This document shows, in pieces, positions 1 to 5,785 of a stretch of DNA of 6,165 bases. This DNA is from Bacilli bacterium. GTDB taxonomy: Bacteria > Bacillota_I > Bacilli_A > ML615J-28 > CAG-698. The translations under genes were made by a program, and so were the position numbers. The stretch's first letter is position 1. Every line of letters starts with the position of its first letter. Under the pieces are notes generated by a model. It was not told the origin of the DNA. It was given only the letters and a program-made list of their open reading frames with translations, and made no database searches. The stretch covers positions 1 through 6,165 of the forward strand of contig JAEDHQ010000082.1 of assembly GCA_016296945.1 (NCBI GenBank), written 5' to 3'.

Positions 1-441
1 GGAGCTCATGAATACGAAAAGGCTAAAAAACTTACACTTAGAGTATGTTTAGTTGGTCTTGGAATAATGGTTTCATTAATATCTTTATTAAATATTTTCG
101 GTCGTCCATTATTCACATTAATAACTAATGATAAAACATACGTTGATATTATTGTTAAAATATTACCTTTATTATTTATTCTTGAAATAGGTAGATGCAC
201 AAATATTGTTGTAATTAGTGCTCAAAAAAGTGCCGGAGATGTTATCTTTCCACTTGTTCTTGGTTTATTATCAATGTCTATTATTATGGCTGGTGGTTCG
301 TGGCTCTTTTCAAAAACTTTTAAATTAGGATTAGTAGGAATAATACTTGCTCAAAGTTTAGATGAATTTGTTAGAGGTGTTGTATCGTTTATTAGGTGGT
401 TATCAAATGGATGGATGAAACATTCTTTGATTAGAGAATAA
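1..441 (+). CDS. MATE-family multidrug/Na+-coupled efflux transporter, C-terminal part (5' end outside window)
   Basis: The reading frame is open from base 1 and ends at TAA 439-441, giving 146 residues; the start lies upstream of the window. Members of the MATE family are about 440-470 residues, so this is roughly the last third. The first residues (GAHEYEKAKK) match the loop typical between transmembrane helices in the second half of MATE proteins. They are followed by strongly hydrophobic segments at about residues 16-34, 45-65, 75-98 and 105-118, and the frame closes with a DEFVRGVVSFIRW segment like the usual MATE C-terminal end. MATE proteins sit in the cytoplasmic membrane and export drugs or metabolites using Na+ or H+ gradients; the substrate cannot be read from this piece. 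The next gene on this strand starts about 490 bp later, so this is probably the end of its transcript. The family call is from recognised motifs, not a search. Confidence 0.87.
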   Translation, partial: GAHEYEKAKKLTLRVCLVGLGIMVSLISLLNIFGRPLFTLITNDKTYVDIIVKILPLLFILEIGRCTNIVVISAQKSAGDVIFPLVLGLLSMSIIMAGGSWLFSKTFKLGLVGIILAQSLDEFVRGVVSFIRWLSNGWMKHSLIRE

Positions 442-847
442 ATAAAATAATAAATATTTTATATTAGTGTAAATTATATTCATAAATAAAAAACGAGTGC
501 AAAAATTGATCTGCTGCTTTTTGTTTATTTGTAACAATCTTTTTTGACTCTCTTTTGTAGTTTTTTATCAATGAAATCGAAACTAAAAGCTTTAGTTCTG
601 TTAAATATTAGGCTTAAAGGAACAAAAATTGGAAAATAATAAAAATGTAATTGTCAATTAGAAAATGTATTTGGAAGGATGCAGATATAATCTTGGACTA
701 AAATATATATTGAAAGGAAAATTACATTTAGTTTCCGGGGGCTCGCGAAAGCTTCAAAACACGACATAATATTGTTAGAGTGATTTAGGCACATGTCGAA
801 TATTATTCGATTATTATAAAAAATTAATTTTTTCAATTTTGGTTACC
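442..847. other. Intergenic stretch, no convincing gene
   Basis: About 400 bp without a supported gene. A 60-codon frame on the minus strand (654-836) and short plus-strand frames (for example from ATG 665) lack ribosome sites and recognisable motifs. No clear intrinsic terminator follows the transporter stop at 441. The only compositional oddity is a G+C-rich island at about 735-747 containing the palindrome TCGCGA (743-748). A near-palindrome built on TCGAATA/TATTCGA lies at about 798-812. Confidence 0.6.
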
Positions 848-900
848 AACTCCTAAAAATACTAGAAATAGTAGAATTTGGAGTTAAATTATTATATACT
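848..900 (+). promoter_or_regulatory. Inverted repeat with CTCCTAAAA box and -10-like hexamer upstream of the ATPase gene
   Basis: AACTCCTAAAAAT at 848-860 faces ATTTGGAGTT at 876-885, an imperfect inverted repeat with a 6-bp exact core (AACTCC/GGAGTT). The left arm contains the same CTCCTAAAA box (850-858) that occurs around the fic gene. A good -10-like hexamer, TATACT, lies at 895-900, about 30 bp before the ATPase start. No convincing -35 hexamer is found at 16-18 bp, so either the promoter needs an activator or this is not the true promoter. The arrangement would let a protein bound at the repeat sit over the -35 region. This function is inferred from position and from the shared box only. 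Confidence 0.45.
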
Positions 901-930
901 ATGCATGAACTATAGAAAGATGGTGCTATT

Positions 931-2169
931 ATGAGATATCAAAGAACAATTCTTAATGAGATTATAAGATCAATAGATGAGTATCCTGTTACATTAATTA
1001 CTGGAGCAAGACAAGTGGGGAAATCAACGCTAGCATCTTATTTTGAAGAAAAAGGATATAGATATATAACTTTTGATGATACTGATTTATTAGCTAAAGC
1101 TAAAGAAAATCCGAAAAAATTTATTAAAGATTGCGGATATCCAATAATTATTGACGAAATTCAAAGATGTAAAAAACTTTTTATAGAAATTGAACATGTA
1201 GTTAATGAGGTTAGAAGAACTAAAGGAACTATTGAAGCAAATGGAATGTACATTTTAACTGGATCACAAAAGTTTCATTTGATGAAGGGTGTAAGTGAAT
1301 CTATGTCAGGTCGTGTTGGAATTATAGAAATGGAGCCTTTAAGTCAAGCTGAAATAAATAATTGGGATGAGGTTCCATTTGAAATTGACAACGAGAAAAT
1401 GATGTTAAAAGCAGATGAAAGGAAATTATCAGAAGATGCTTTATATACATCAATTTTAAGAGGCTTTTATCCTGCTAGATGGGAATTTGAAGGTAAACCC
1501 ATTAAGAATTATTATTCGAATTATTTAAAAACTTTTATTGAAAGAGATGTGTCAGAATTAATAAATGTTAAGGATTTAAGAAGATTTGAAAATTTTATTA
1601 AGGTAGTTGCATCATTAACGGGAGAAGAATACAACGCAAGTAATATTTCAAAAGTAGTAGGAATTGATAATAAGACCGTTGAATCATGGTTAAGTATTTT
1701 AATAGTAAGTAATTTAGTTACTTTACTTGAACCATATTATGAAGATTCTATCAATAAGAGAATTGTTAAAAGAAATAAAATATATTTTAATGATACAGGT
1801 CTTGCATGTTATTTAATTGGTATAGATTCTCCAAAAACATTAAAATTATCAGAGTTTAAAGGAAGAATAGTAGAAACATATATTCATAATGAAATATGTA
1901 AAAGTTTTAAGAATAATAATGTTGAAATACAAATGTTTTATTATAGAGATAATAATCAAAATGAAATTGATTTTATTATTTTAAAGGATGGAAATTTATA
2001 TTTGATTGAAGCTAAATCTGGAAAACAATACGGAATTAATGATATAAAAGGATTTAAACAGCTGGCAAATACAAAATATAATATTGCAGGTCAATGTATA
2101 CTATGTTGTACTGAGGAAGTATATAGAATTTCCTCTCAAATATATGCTTTTCCAATTAGAAGCATATAA
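931..2169 (+). CDS. AAA-type ATPase with C-terminal DUF4143 (PD-(D/E)XK-like) region
   Basis: The 412-residue protein matches the widespread family of stand-alone AAA ATPases fused to DUF4143, usually about 380-440 residues, so it looks complete. In order: Walker A GARQVGKST at 25-33; Walker B with hydrophobic strand PIIIDEIQ at 71-78 (D75, E76); a sensor-like LTGSQ at 109-113; the family signature around TFIERDVSEL at 201-210; then the DUF4143 part with IYFNDTGLACYL at 284-295. Near the end, E315, D347 and the pair E360-x-K362 (IEAKSG) have the spacing of a PD-(D/E)XK nuclease-like fold; the family is not established as an active nuclease. There is no signal peptide or membrane segment, so it should be cytosolic. 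The ATG at 931 is supported by GGTG at 922-925, five bases upstream, and by the N-terminal MRYQRTILNEI, typical of the family. The biological role of these proteins is poorly known; they are common in accessory regions. It stands alone, with large gaps on both sides. Confidence 0.9.
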   Translation: MRYQRTILNEIIRSIDEYPVTLITGARQVGKSTLASYFEEKGYRYITFDDTDLLAKAKENPKKFIKDCGYPIIIDEIQRCKKLFIEIEHVVNEVRRTKGTIEANGMYILTGSQKFHLMKGVSESMSGRVGIIEMEPLSQAEINNWDEVPFEIDNEKMMLKADERKLSEDALYTSILRGFYPARWEFEGKPIKNYYSNYLKTFIERDVSELINVKDLRRFENFIKVVASLTGEEYNASNISKVVGIDNKTVESWLSILIVSNLVTLLEPYYEDSINKRIVKRNKIYFNDTGLACYLIGIDSPKTLKLSEFKGRIVETYIHNEICKSFKNNNVEIQMFYYRDNNQNEIDFIILKDGNLYLIEAKSGKQYGINDIKGFKQLANTKYNIAGQCILCCTEEVYRISSQIYAFPIRSI

Positions 2170-2226
2170 TCTTTAGATTTGTGATTTTAAATAAATATAT
2201 GATATATACAGTTTTCATTTTATAAA

Positions 2227-2409
2227 TATAAAGGAATGAAGTGTTATTTTCTTTACAATTACAATCTACTTCATCACCGATTACAGTTATCATTACTATT
2301 AATATGGTATTAGTTACAAGATACTAGTATTTTATATTTATCGAGGCTTATGTTTCTGTAAATAGGTGAAAGAATCTATTTTTTTAATATGCCTCCACTT
2401 CCTTTTTAT
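2227..2409. other. Nested inverted repeats in the gap after the ATPase gene; possible structured RNA or weak terminator
   Basis: Three sets of complementary arms are nested here. The outer arms, about 2228-2243 and 2396-2409, pair with gaps (AAAGGAATGAAGTG against CACTTCCTTTTTAT). The middle arms GAGGCTTAT (2343-2351) and ATATGCCTC (2387-2395) match at 8 of 9 positions. The inner arms AAATAG (2360-2365) and CTATTT (2376-2381) enclose a 10-base loop and run into a T tract (to 2385), a weak terminator shape for the upstream gene. A perfect 10-bp palindrome ATACTAGTAT lies at 2321-2330. No protein coding is convincing here. This could be a small RNA, the remains of a non-autonomous element, or chance pairing in AT-rich DNA. 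Confidence 0.3.
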
Positions 2410-2419
2410 CTAGTATTTT

Positions 2420-2739
2420 CTATATTGTCTCACATGTTAAAACTGTTTGTTTGCTGACAAAGAAATAGATTAAAATATCCAAAATGTAGTTGTCTAAACT
2501 CAAATAACGGAATTTGTCTAAATTCACCGAACGAATACAAAACTTAATCGATCTGCCAAATTGGTAGGTCTTAATATTTGCCAGTAGACGTGAAATTTTG
2601 ACCTTAGAACTATTTTTAGCGTGAGTATTCTTCTGTCTCTTTGCTAGGGAAAAATCAGTTTTATAAATGGAATAATGACAGTGTCGAAAGCGATAGAAAG
2701 GTTCGGTGTAAAACATTGCGAGTAAATCGGACGTTGTGT
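2420..2739. other. G+C-richer intergenic stretch of unknown origin, possible decayed element
   Basis: This stretch contains visibly more G and C than its surroundings. A minus-strand frame of 98 codons is open across 2420-2716 (ATG at 2716), but the start has no Shine-Dalgarno site that I can see, and the translation, rich in Y, F, K and R, has no motif I recognise. The motif TTGTCTAAA(C/T)TCA appears twice in direct orientation at about 2489 and 2514. The 9-mer TCGTTCGGT at 2743-2751 has an inverted match at 2526-2534. These traces suggest an old mobile-element or foreign fragment, but I cannot name one, and I do not annotate the frame as a gene. Confidence 0.3.
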
Positions 2740-2743
2740 AGGT

Positions 2744-2793
2744 CGTTCGGTTTTCTATTCTCCTAAAAGTTAGTATAAACTCCTAAAATTTAT
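2744..2793 (+). repeat. Stray copy of the fic 3' end (50-bp exact direct repeat, left copy)
   Basis: These 50 bases are identical to 5545-5594, the last ten codons of fic plus the bases after its stop; with one mismatch the match extends back to 2740. In the fic frame this copy reads RSVFYSPKS-stop, preceded by a stop at 2723-2725, so it is a fragment and not a gene. A further identical 12-mer, AATAAACAATAG, follows at 2799-2810 (5608-5619 in the other copy) after gaps of unequal length. The stretch carries two CTCCTAAAA boxes (2760-2768 and 2780-2788). Its last bases include the stop codon of the oppositely oriented transporter (2790-2792). It marks a recombination or duplication scar. Confidence 0.9.
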
Positions 2794-4091
2794 AATGTAA
2801 TAAACAATAGTAATAAAGCTACCAATAATGTTGGAATAGCAATAATCAATCCATATTTAATAAAACTTACAAAACTATATTTAACTTCTTGTCTTCTAAC
2901 TAAATCAGTAAACATAATTCCAGCTAATGCTCCAATAGGAGTTAAAAAAGCACCGATATTAGAGCCAATGATTGTTGAATAAATTGCCTGATTCAAACTT
3001 AATGGGTCAGTGAAATTAATTACTTTAGAGAATAAAACACTCATTGGAATGTTGTTGATTAAGTTTGACATTGCAAATGATGAAAAACCATATTTTAAAA
3101 TAATGTTATTATTTCCCAAGAATGAATAAATATAATCTGTAATTCCTTGCTTTTGTAACGCCAAGACAATTATAAACATCGATAAAATAAAAGGAATTAA
3201 GTCATAAGGCAATCTTAAGAAAGTTCTTTTCAAACTTTCAAAACTCTTATGTCGAATAACATGAGACGTAGCGATGCTTATAAATAATGAAGTAGCACAC
3301 AAAATACAAATAATCCACATTGAAATATTTAAATAAGATGATACTACTAAAAATACAATACATATTAATAGATGCCCCAAACTAAACGCTAAATCTAGTT
3401 TACTTTTAACTTTTACATGACTTTCTTCAATCTGCATAGGTTGTTTTAATTCGTTTTTAAAAATTAAATACATTAATAGGAGTTGAGTTAATCCAGCGCT
3501 AAGTGTGGGTAAACACATAACTTTAAAGTATTCTATAAAATTAATATTGGCAGAAGTAGCTAAATATATATTAGTGGGATTTCCAATTATTAGCATCATA
3601 CTCCAAGTATTGGCTGCTGCAAATTCCGATACCAAATAAGGAATAGGATTGATTTTAGTGTTCTTAGTAAAATAACATATAAACGGAGTAAATGTTAAGA
3701 TAACAATATCGTTTGATGTAAATATAGTTAATATAGAAACTAAAGCATATAAAGCAAAGAATAGACTTGTTTGATTCGTTTTACATCTATTTGTTAATAT
3801 AGAAGCAATATATTTGAAAAATCCAACTTCATCTAAAAAGATTGATAAAAAGGTCATTGAAAAGAATAATATTAAAATTTTAATAGGATTGATACTTGAA
3901 TTTTCAAATAAACCCAACATAGCTTCTTTAACACTAACGCCCTTAAAAAGCAAAATAAATATTGCTCCAATCAAACAAACAATCCAATAAGTATTAATTT
4001 CCTTATTAAACATTTTTATTTTAGGAAATGCTAGAATTGAAACTATTAAAGCTATACAAGTAATCAATGAAACAATTAAAGTGGCTACCAT
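2790..4091 (-). CDS. ArsB/IT-superfamily (SLC13-like) membrane anion transporter, substrate unknown
   Basis: The 433-residue product is hydrophobic almost throughout, with about eleven membrane-spanning segments, and is near the normal family length. Ion transporter superfamily signatures, closest to ArsB, appear in order: FLDEVGFF at 85-92; TSNDIVILTFTPF at 125-137; AANTWSMMLIIGNPTN at 159-174; a hydrophilic central loop at about 212-232; SNLINNIPMS at 342-351; and GSNIGAFLTPIGALAG at 376-391. The two loop-and-turn elements with N-P-T and N-N-x-P are the expected substrate- and ion-binding regions. ArsB proteins export arsenite or antimonite, but no arsR, arsA or arsC lies nearby, so another anion is equally possible. 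The start ATG (4089-4091) has AGAGG eight bases upstream on its strand. The last six codons and the stop lie in sequence shared with the downstream flank of fic (12-mer at 2799-2810, 50-bp repeat from 2793), so its C-terminus may have been remade by recombination. It is transcribed away from fic. Confidence 0.85.
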   Translation of the reverse strand: MVATLIVSLITCIALIVSILAFPKIKMFNKEINTYWIVCLIGAIFILLFKGVSVKEAMLGLFENSSINPIKILILFFSMTFLSIFLDEVGFFKYIASILTNRCKTNQTSLFFALYALVSILTIFTSNDIVILTFTPFICYFTKNTKINPIPYLVSEFAAANTWSMMLIIGNPTNIYLATSANINFIEYFKVMCLPTLSAGLTQLLLMYLIFKNELKQPMQIEESHVKVKSKLDLAFSLGHLLICIVFLVVSSYLNISMWIICILCATSLFISIATSHVIRHKSFESLKRTFLRLPYDLIPFILSMFIIVLALQKQGITDYIYSFLGNNNIILKYGFSSFAMSNLINNIPMSVLFSKVINFTDPLSLNQAIYSTIIGSNIGAFLTPIGALAGIMFTDLVRRQEVKYSFVSFIKYGLIIAIPTLLVALLLLFITL

Positions 4092-4150
4092 TTTTTCTTC
4101 CTCTTTTCAAGCCCCAATGAATTATACTCCTGTTGATATATATAATAAAG
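4092..4150 (-). promoter_or_regulatory. Likely promoter and ribosome site of the transporter gene
   Basis: Read on the minus strand, a perfect TATAAT occupies 4126-4121, which would start transcription about 20 bases before the ATG at 4091. A poor -35 candidate, TTTATT, lies at 4149-4144, 17 bp away. AGAGGAAG at 4104-4097 gives a good Shine-Dalgarno site with eight-base spacing. This promoter lies within the first codons of the opposite-strand remnant, one reason to regard that remnant as truncated rather than as an intact divergent gene. Confidence 0.5.
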
Positions 4151-4410
4151 AAAAAATTAAAAGATATTGGGTACACTTCACTTCTACACTTCAATTTGAA
4201 TCAAAAGTCTTTTTTGAAGCAACTTTAAATTCCATTATGCATAATAAATGGACCACAGAAGATGACCCAAGTTTTACTATGTTTTCTGATAGATCAGAAA
4301 TATTATCAATAGGAGTATTACTTGCCAACAAAACAGTGGAATGATTTTATAGAGATGATAGCATTCCTGTGAACAAAAGTTTGGCAAAAATAGTAAATCA
4401 ATTCTATTAA
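4117..4410 (+). pseudogene. Unrecognised gene remnant interrupted by one in-frame TGA
   Basis: A frame from ATG 4117 runs to TGA 4342-4344. The same frame then continues for 21 sense codons (FYRDDSIPVNKSLAKIVNQF and Y) to TAA 4408-4410, with no change in character. Read through, it is 97 codons plus stop, soluble, with balanced charge and normal-looking coding composition, for example KIKRYWVHFTSTLQFES and FSDRSEILSIGVLLANKTVE. I do not recognise the family. The frame is also open upstream to a GTG at 4081, but that part is antisense to the transporter start and its ribosome site. There is no Shine-Dalgarno site before 4117, and the first dozen codons coincide with the transporter's putative promoter. 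The simplest reading is the 3' part of a gene whose 5' end was lost when the transporter block arrived, later hit by a nonsense change. A sequencing error at 4342-4344, or a real 75-codon protein ending at the TGA, cannot be excluded. Confidence 0.5.
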
Positions 4411-4465
4411 TGAAATACAAAAATTTATTATTTATAGTCAAAAAGTGTAATATTCACCTAACCAA

Positions 4466-4510
4466 TTGAATAATCTCCTAAAATGGTATAAAATTTAGGA
4501 GAATAAAGGA
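4466..4510 (+). promoter_or_regulatory. fic promoter overlapped by a perfect 9-bp-arm palindrome (putative operator)
   Basis: TCTCCTAAA at 4474-4482 and its exact reverse complement TTTAGGAGA at 4494-4502 flank an 11-bp spacer, so the two arms are offset by 20 bp. A plausible promoter is interleaved: -35-like TTGAAT at 4466-4471 and -10-like TAAAAT at 4489-4494 with a 17-bp spacer. The left arm lies between the hexamers and the right arm touches the -10 and the likely transcription start, which is where a repressor would block RNA polymerase. The Shine-Dalgarno candidate AAGGA at 4506-4510 follows immediately. The Fic protein's own winged-helix tail is the obvious candidate ligand, by inference only. 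Confidence 0.6.
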
Positions 4511-4518
4511 ATGGATGG

Positions 4519-5574
4519 GTGTTTTTTATGAGAGAATTTGATTATCAAAAACTTGCCGAAAGAACTTGGGATAAAGAAGTATTAAACTATATAGGCTTAA
4601 TTCATGAATATAAAGGTAGACAACAATTATATTTGGAACAAAAGCCTGAGGAACTAGATAAATTAGTTGAACTTGCTAAAAATCAAAGTACTCAAGCATC
4701 AAATGAAATTGAAGGTATTAGGACAACAAATTCAAGATTAAAACAATTAATGGCTGATAAAACAACTCCTAAAAATAGGGACGAAAATGAAATTTTAGGA
4801 TATAGGTATGCATTAAATTTGGTTCATGAGAGTTTTGAGTATATTCCAATAAGACCAAACTTTATTTTGCAATTACATAAAGAAATGTATCAATTTATGG
4901 ATGTTAATTTTGGCGGTAGATTCAAAGATACACCTAACGAAATTGATGCATTATATCCTGACGGTCATAAAGAAGTTATATTTAAACCACTTGATCCATT
5001 TGTAACACCAGAAGCAGTAAATAGATTATGCGAGGAGTATAATGATGCGATTAATAAATATAATGTTGATCCATTAATTGCTATTCCTGTATTTATTCAT
5101 GACTTTTTATGTATTCATCCATTTAATGATGGTAATGGTCGAATGTCTAGATTATTAACAACTTTACTCCTGTATAAGAGTGGATATATGGTAGGCAAAT
5201 ATATTTCTTTAGAAAAGAAAATTCAAATAACAAAACAGGAATATTATCAAGCATTAAGCAAAAGCTCAAAGAATTGGCTTGAAAACGATAATGATGATAC
5301 TCCATTTGTCAAATATTTGCTTGGAACTATACTTGCTGCATATAGAGATTTTGAAGAAAGAGTAAATATAGTAAGTAAGAAAATGTCTGCATTTGAAATG
5401 GTAGAAAAGGCTGTTAAGTCAAAATTAGGCAAATTCACAAAGAGCGATATTATGGAATTATGCCCTGAGATTGGTAGGGCATCTGTTGAAAATGCACTTA
5501 AGAAATTATGTGATGATGGAATAATTGAGAAACATGGTGGAGGCCGTTCGGTTTTCTATTCTCCTAAAAGTTAG
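4519..5574 (+). CDS. Fic family protein (class II, AMP transferase) with C-terminal winged helix
   Basis: The 351-residue protein is a complete class II Fic enzyme, a family that transfers AMP from ATP to hydroxyl side chains of target proteins. The N-terminal helical part carries the inhibitory motif S-x-x-x-E-G (S61-NEI-E65-G66) that blocks the ATP site, followed by the family segment TTPKNRDENEILGYR at 82-96. A flap-like GGRFKDTPNEI lies at 132-142. The catalytic motif HPFNDGNGRMSR is intact at 200-211, with the catalytic H200 and ATP-binding residues present. Residues about 290-351 form a winged-helix DNA-binding tail, ending GGGRSVFYSPKS. Two starts are possible: GTG 4519, with AAGGA eight bases upstream, or ATG 4528 (MREFDYQKL), preceded by a weaker GGTG (4518-4521); relatives as I recall them usually begin near the latter. 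No antitoxin partner is needed, because the inhibitory helix is in the same chain. The last codons and stop overlap one CTCCTAAAA box. The target protein is unknown. Confidence 0.93.
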   Translation: MFFMREFDYQKLAERTWDKEVLNYIGLIHEYKGRQQLYLEQKPEELDKLVELAKNQSTQASNEIEGIRTTNSRLKQLMADKTTPKNRDENEILGYRYALNLVHESFEYIPIRPNFILQLHKEMYQFMDVNFGGRFKDTPNEIDALYPDGHKEVIFKPLDPFVTPEAVNRLCEEYNDAINKYNVDPLIAIPVFIHDFLCIHPFNDGNGRMSRLLTTLLLYKSGYMVGKYISLEKKIQITKQEYYQALSKSSKNWLENDNDDTPFVKYLLGTILAAYRDFEERVNIVSKKMSAFEMVEKAVKSKLGKFTKSDIMELCPEIGRASVENALKKLCDDGIIEKHGGGRSVFYSPKS

Positions 5575-5594
5575 TATAAACTCCTAAAATTTAT
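5545..5594 (+). repeat. 50-bp direct repeat (right copy) at the fic 3' end, with a promoter/operator-like tail
   Basis: Identical to 2744-2793. It contains two directly repeated CTCCTAAAA boxes, 5561-5569 inside the last codons of fic and 5581-5589 just after the stop (TAG 5572-5574), offset by 20 bp. Between them lies GTATAAA, also present between the arms of the fic promoter palindrome. The bases that follow (TAAAATTTA from about 5585, then AAAATAGGAA) align with the fic leader after its -10 (TAAAATTTA from 4489, then AATAAAGGAA), 19 of 23 positions by hand. The fic 3' end therefore appears to carry a second, rearranged copy of the fic promoter/operator region. Confidence 0.85.
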
Positions 5595-5708
5595 GTGAAA
5601 ATAGGAAAATAAACAATAGACGTTTCTAAAATTTGTGTTTGAAATAATGTTGCCAGCATTAACTTTTGAATTTAATATTTTAATTAATCTCTAATGAACT
5701 CATTTAAG

Positions 5709-5745
5709 TAGTGTGTAACAAATATACCAAAATTGTTTCACACTA
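5709..5745. promoter_or_regulatory. 13-bp-arm inverted repeat upstream of the second remnant (putative operator)
   Basis: TAGTGTGTAACAA (5709-5721) and TTGTTTCACACTA (5733-5745) are reverse complements at 12 of 13 positions, with an 11-bp spacer, the same spacer length as in the fic palindrome although the sequence is unrelated. It lies 40 bp before the start codon of the remnant gene at 5786. A -10-like TATATT follows at 5749-5754, without a clear -35. There is no T tract after the repeat, so a terminator is unlikely. A dimeric repressor site is the best guess. Confidence 0.5.
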
Positions 5746-5785
5746 ATTTATATTGTGATGCAATGTATTTGCAGGAGGCATACTT

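Noticed and set aside
654..836. 60-codon minus-strand frame in the first gap
   Set aside because: No Shine-Dalgarno site, no recognisable motif, and a length easily reached by chance in AT-rich DNA.
2240..2323. Possible 27-codon peptide starting at GTG after AAAGGA
   Set aside because: The ribosome site is plausible, but the peptide is short and has no recognisable features. The region is better described by its inverted repeats.
2420..2716. 98-codon minus-strand frame as a protein-coding gene
   Set aside because: No ribosome site before the ATG, odd residue composition and no family I recognise. Kept only as a region of unknown origin.
5247..5438. 63-codon minus-strand frame inside fic
   Set aside because: Antisense to the conserved Fic C-terminal part, so it is a shadow of the real gene.
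4519..5574. Classic two-gene Fic toxin-antitoxin (FicT/FicA) pair
   Set aside because: The inhibitory S-x-x-x-E-G helix is inside the Fic protein itself, so this is class II. The small upstream remnant shows no such motif.
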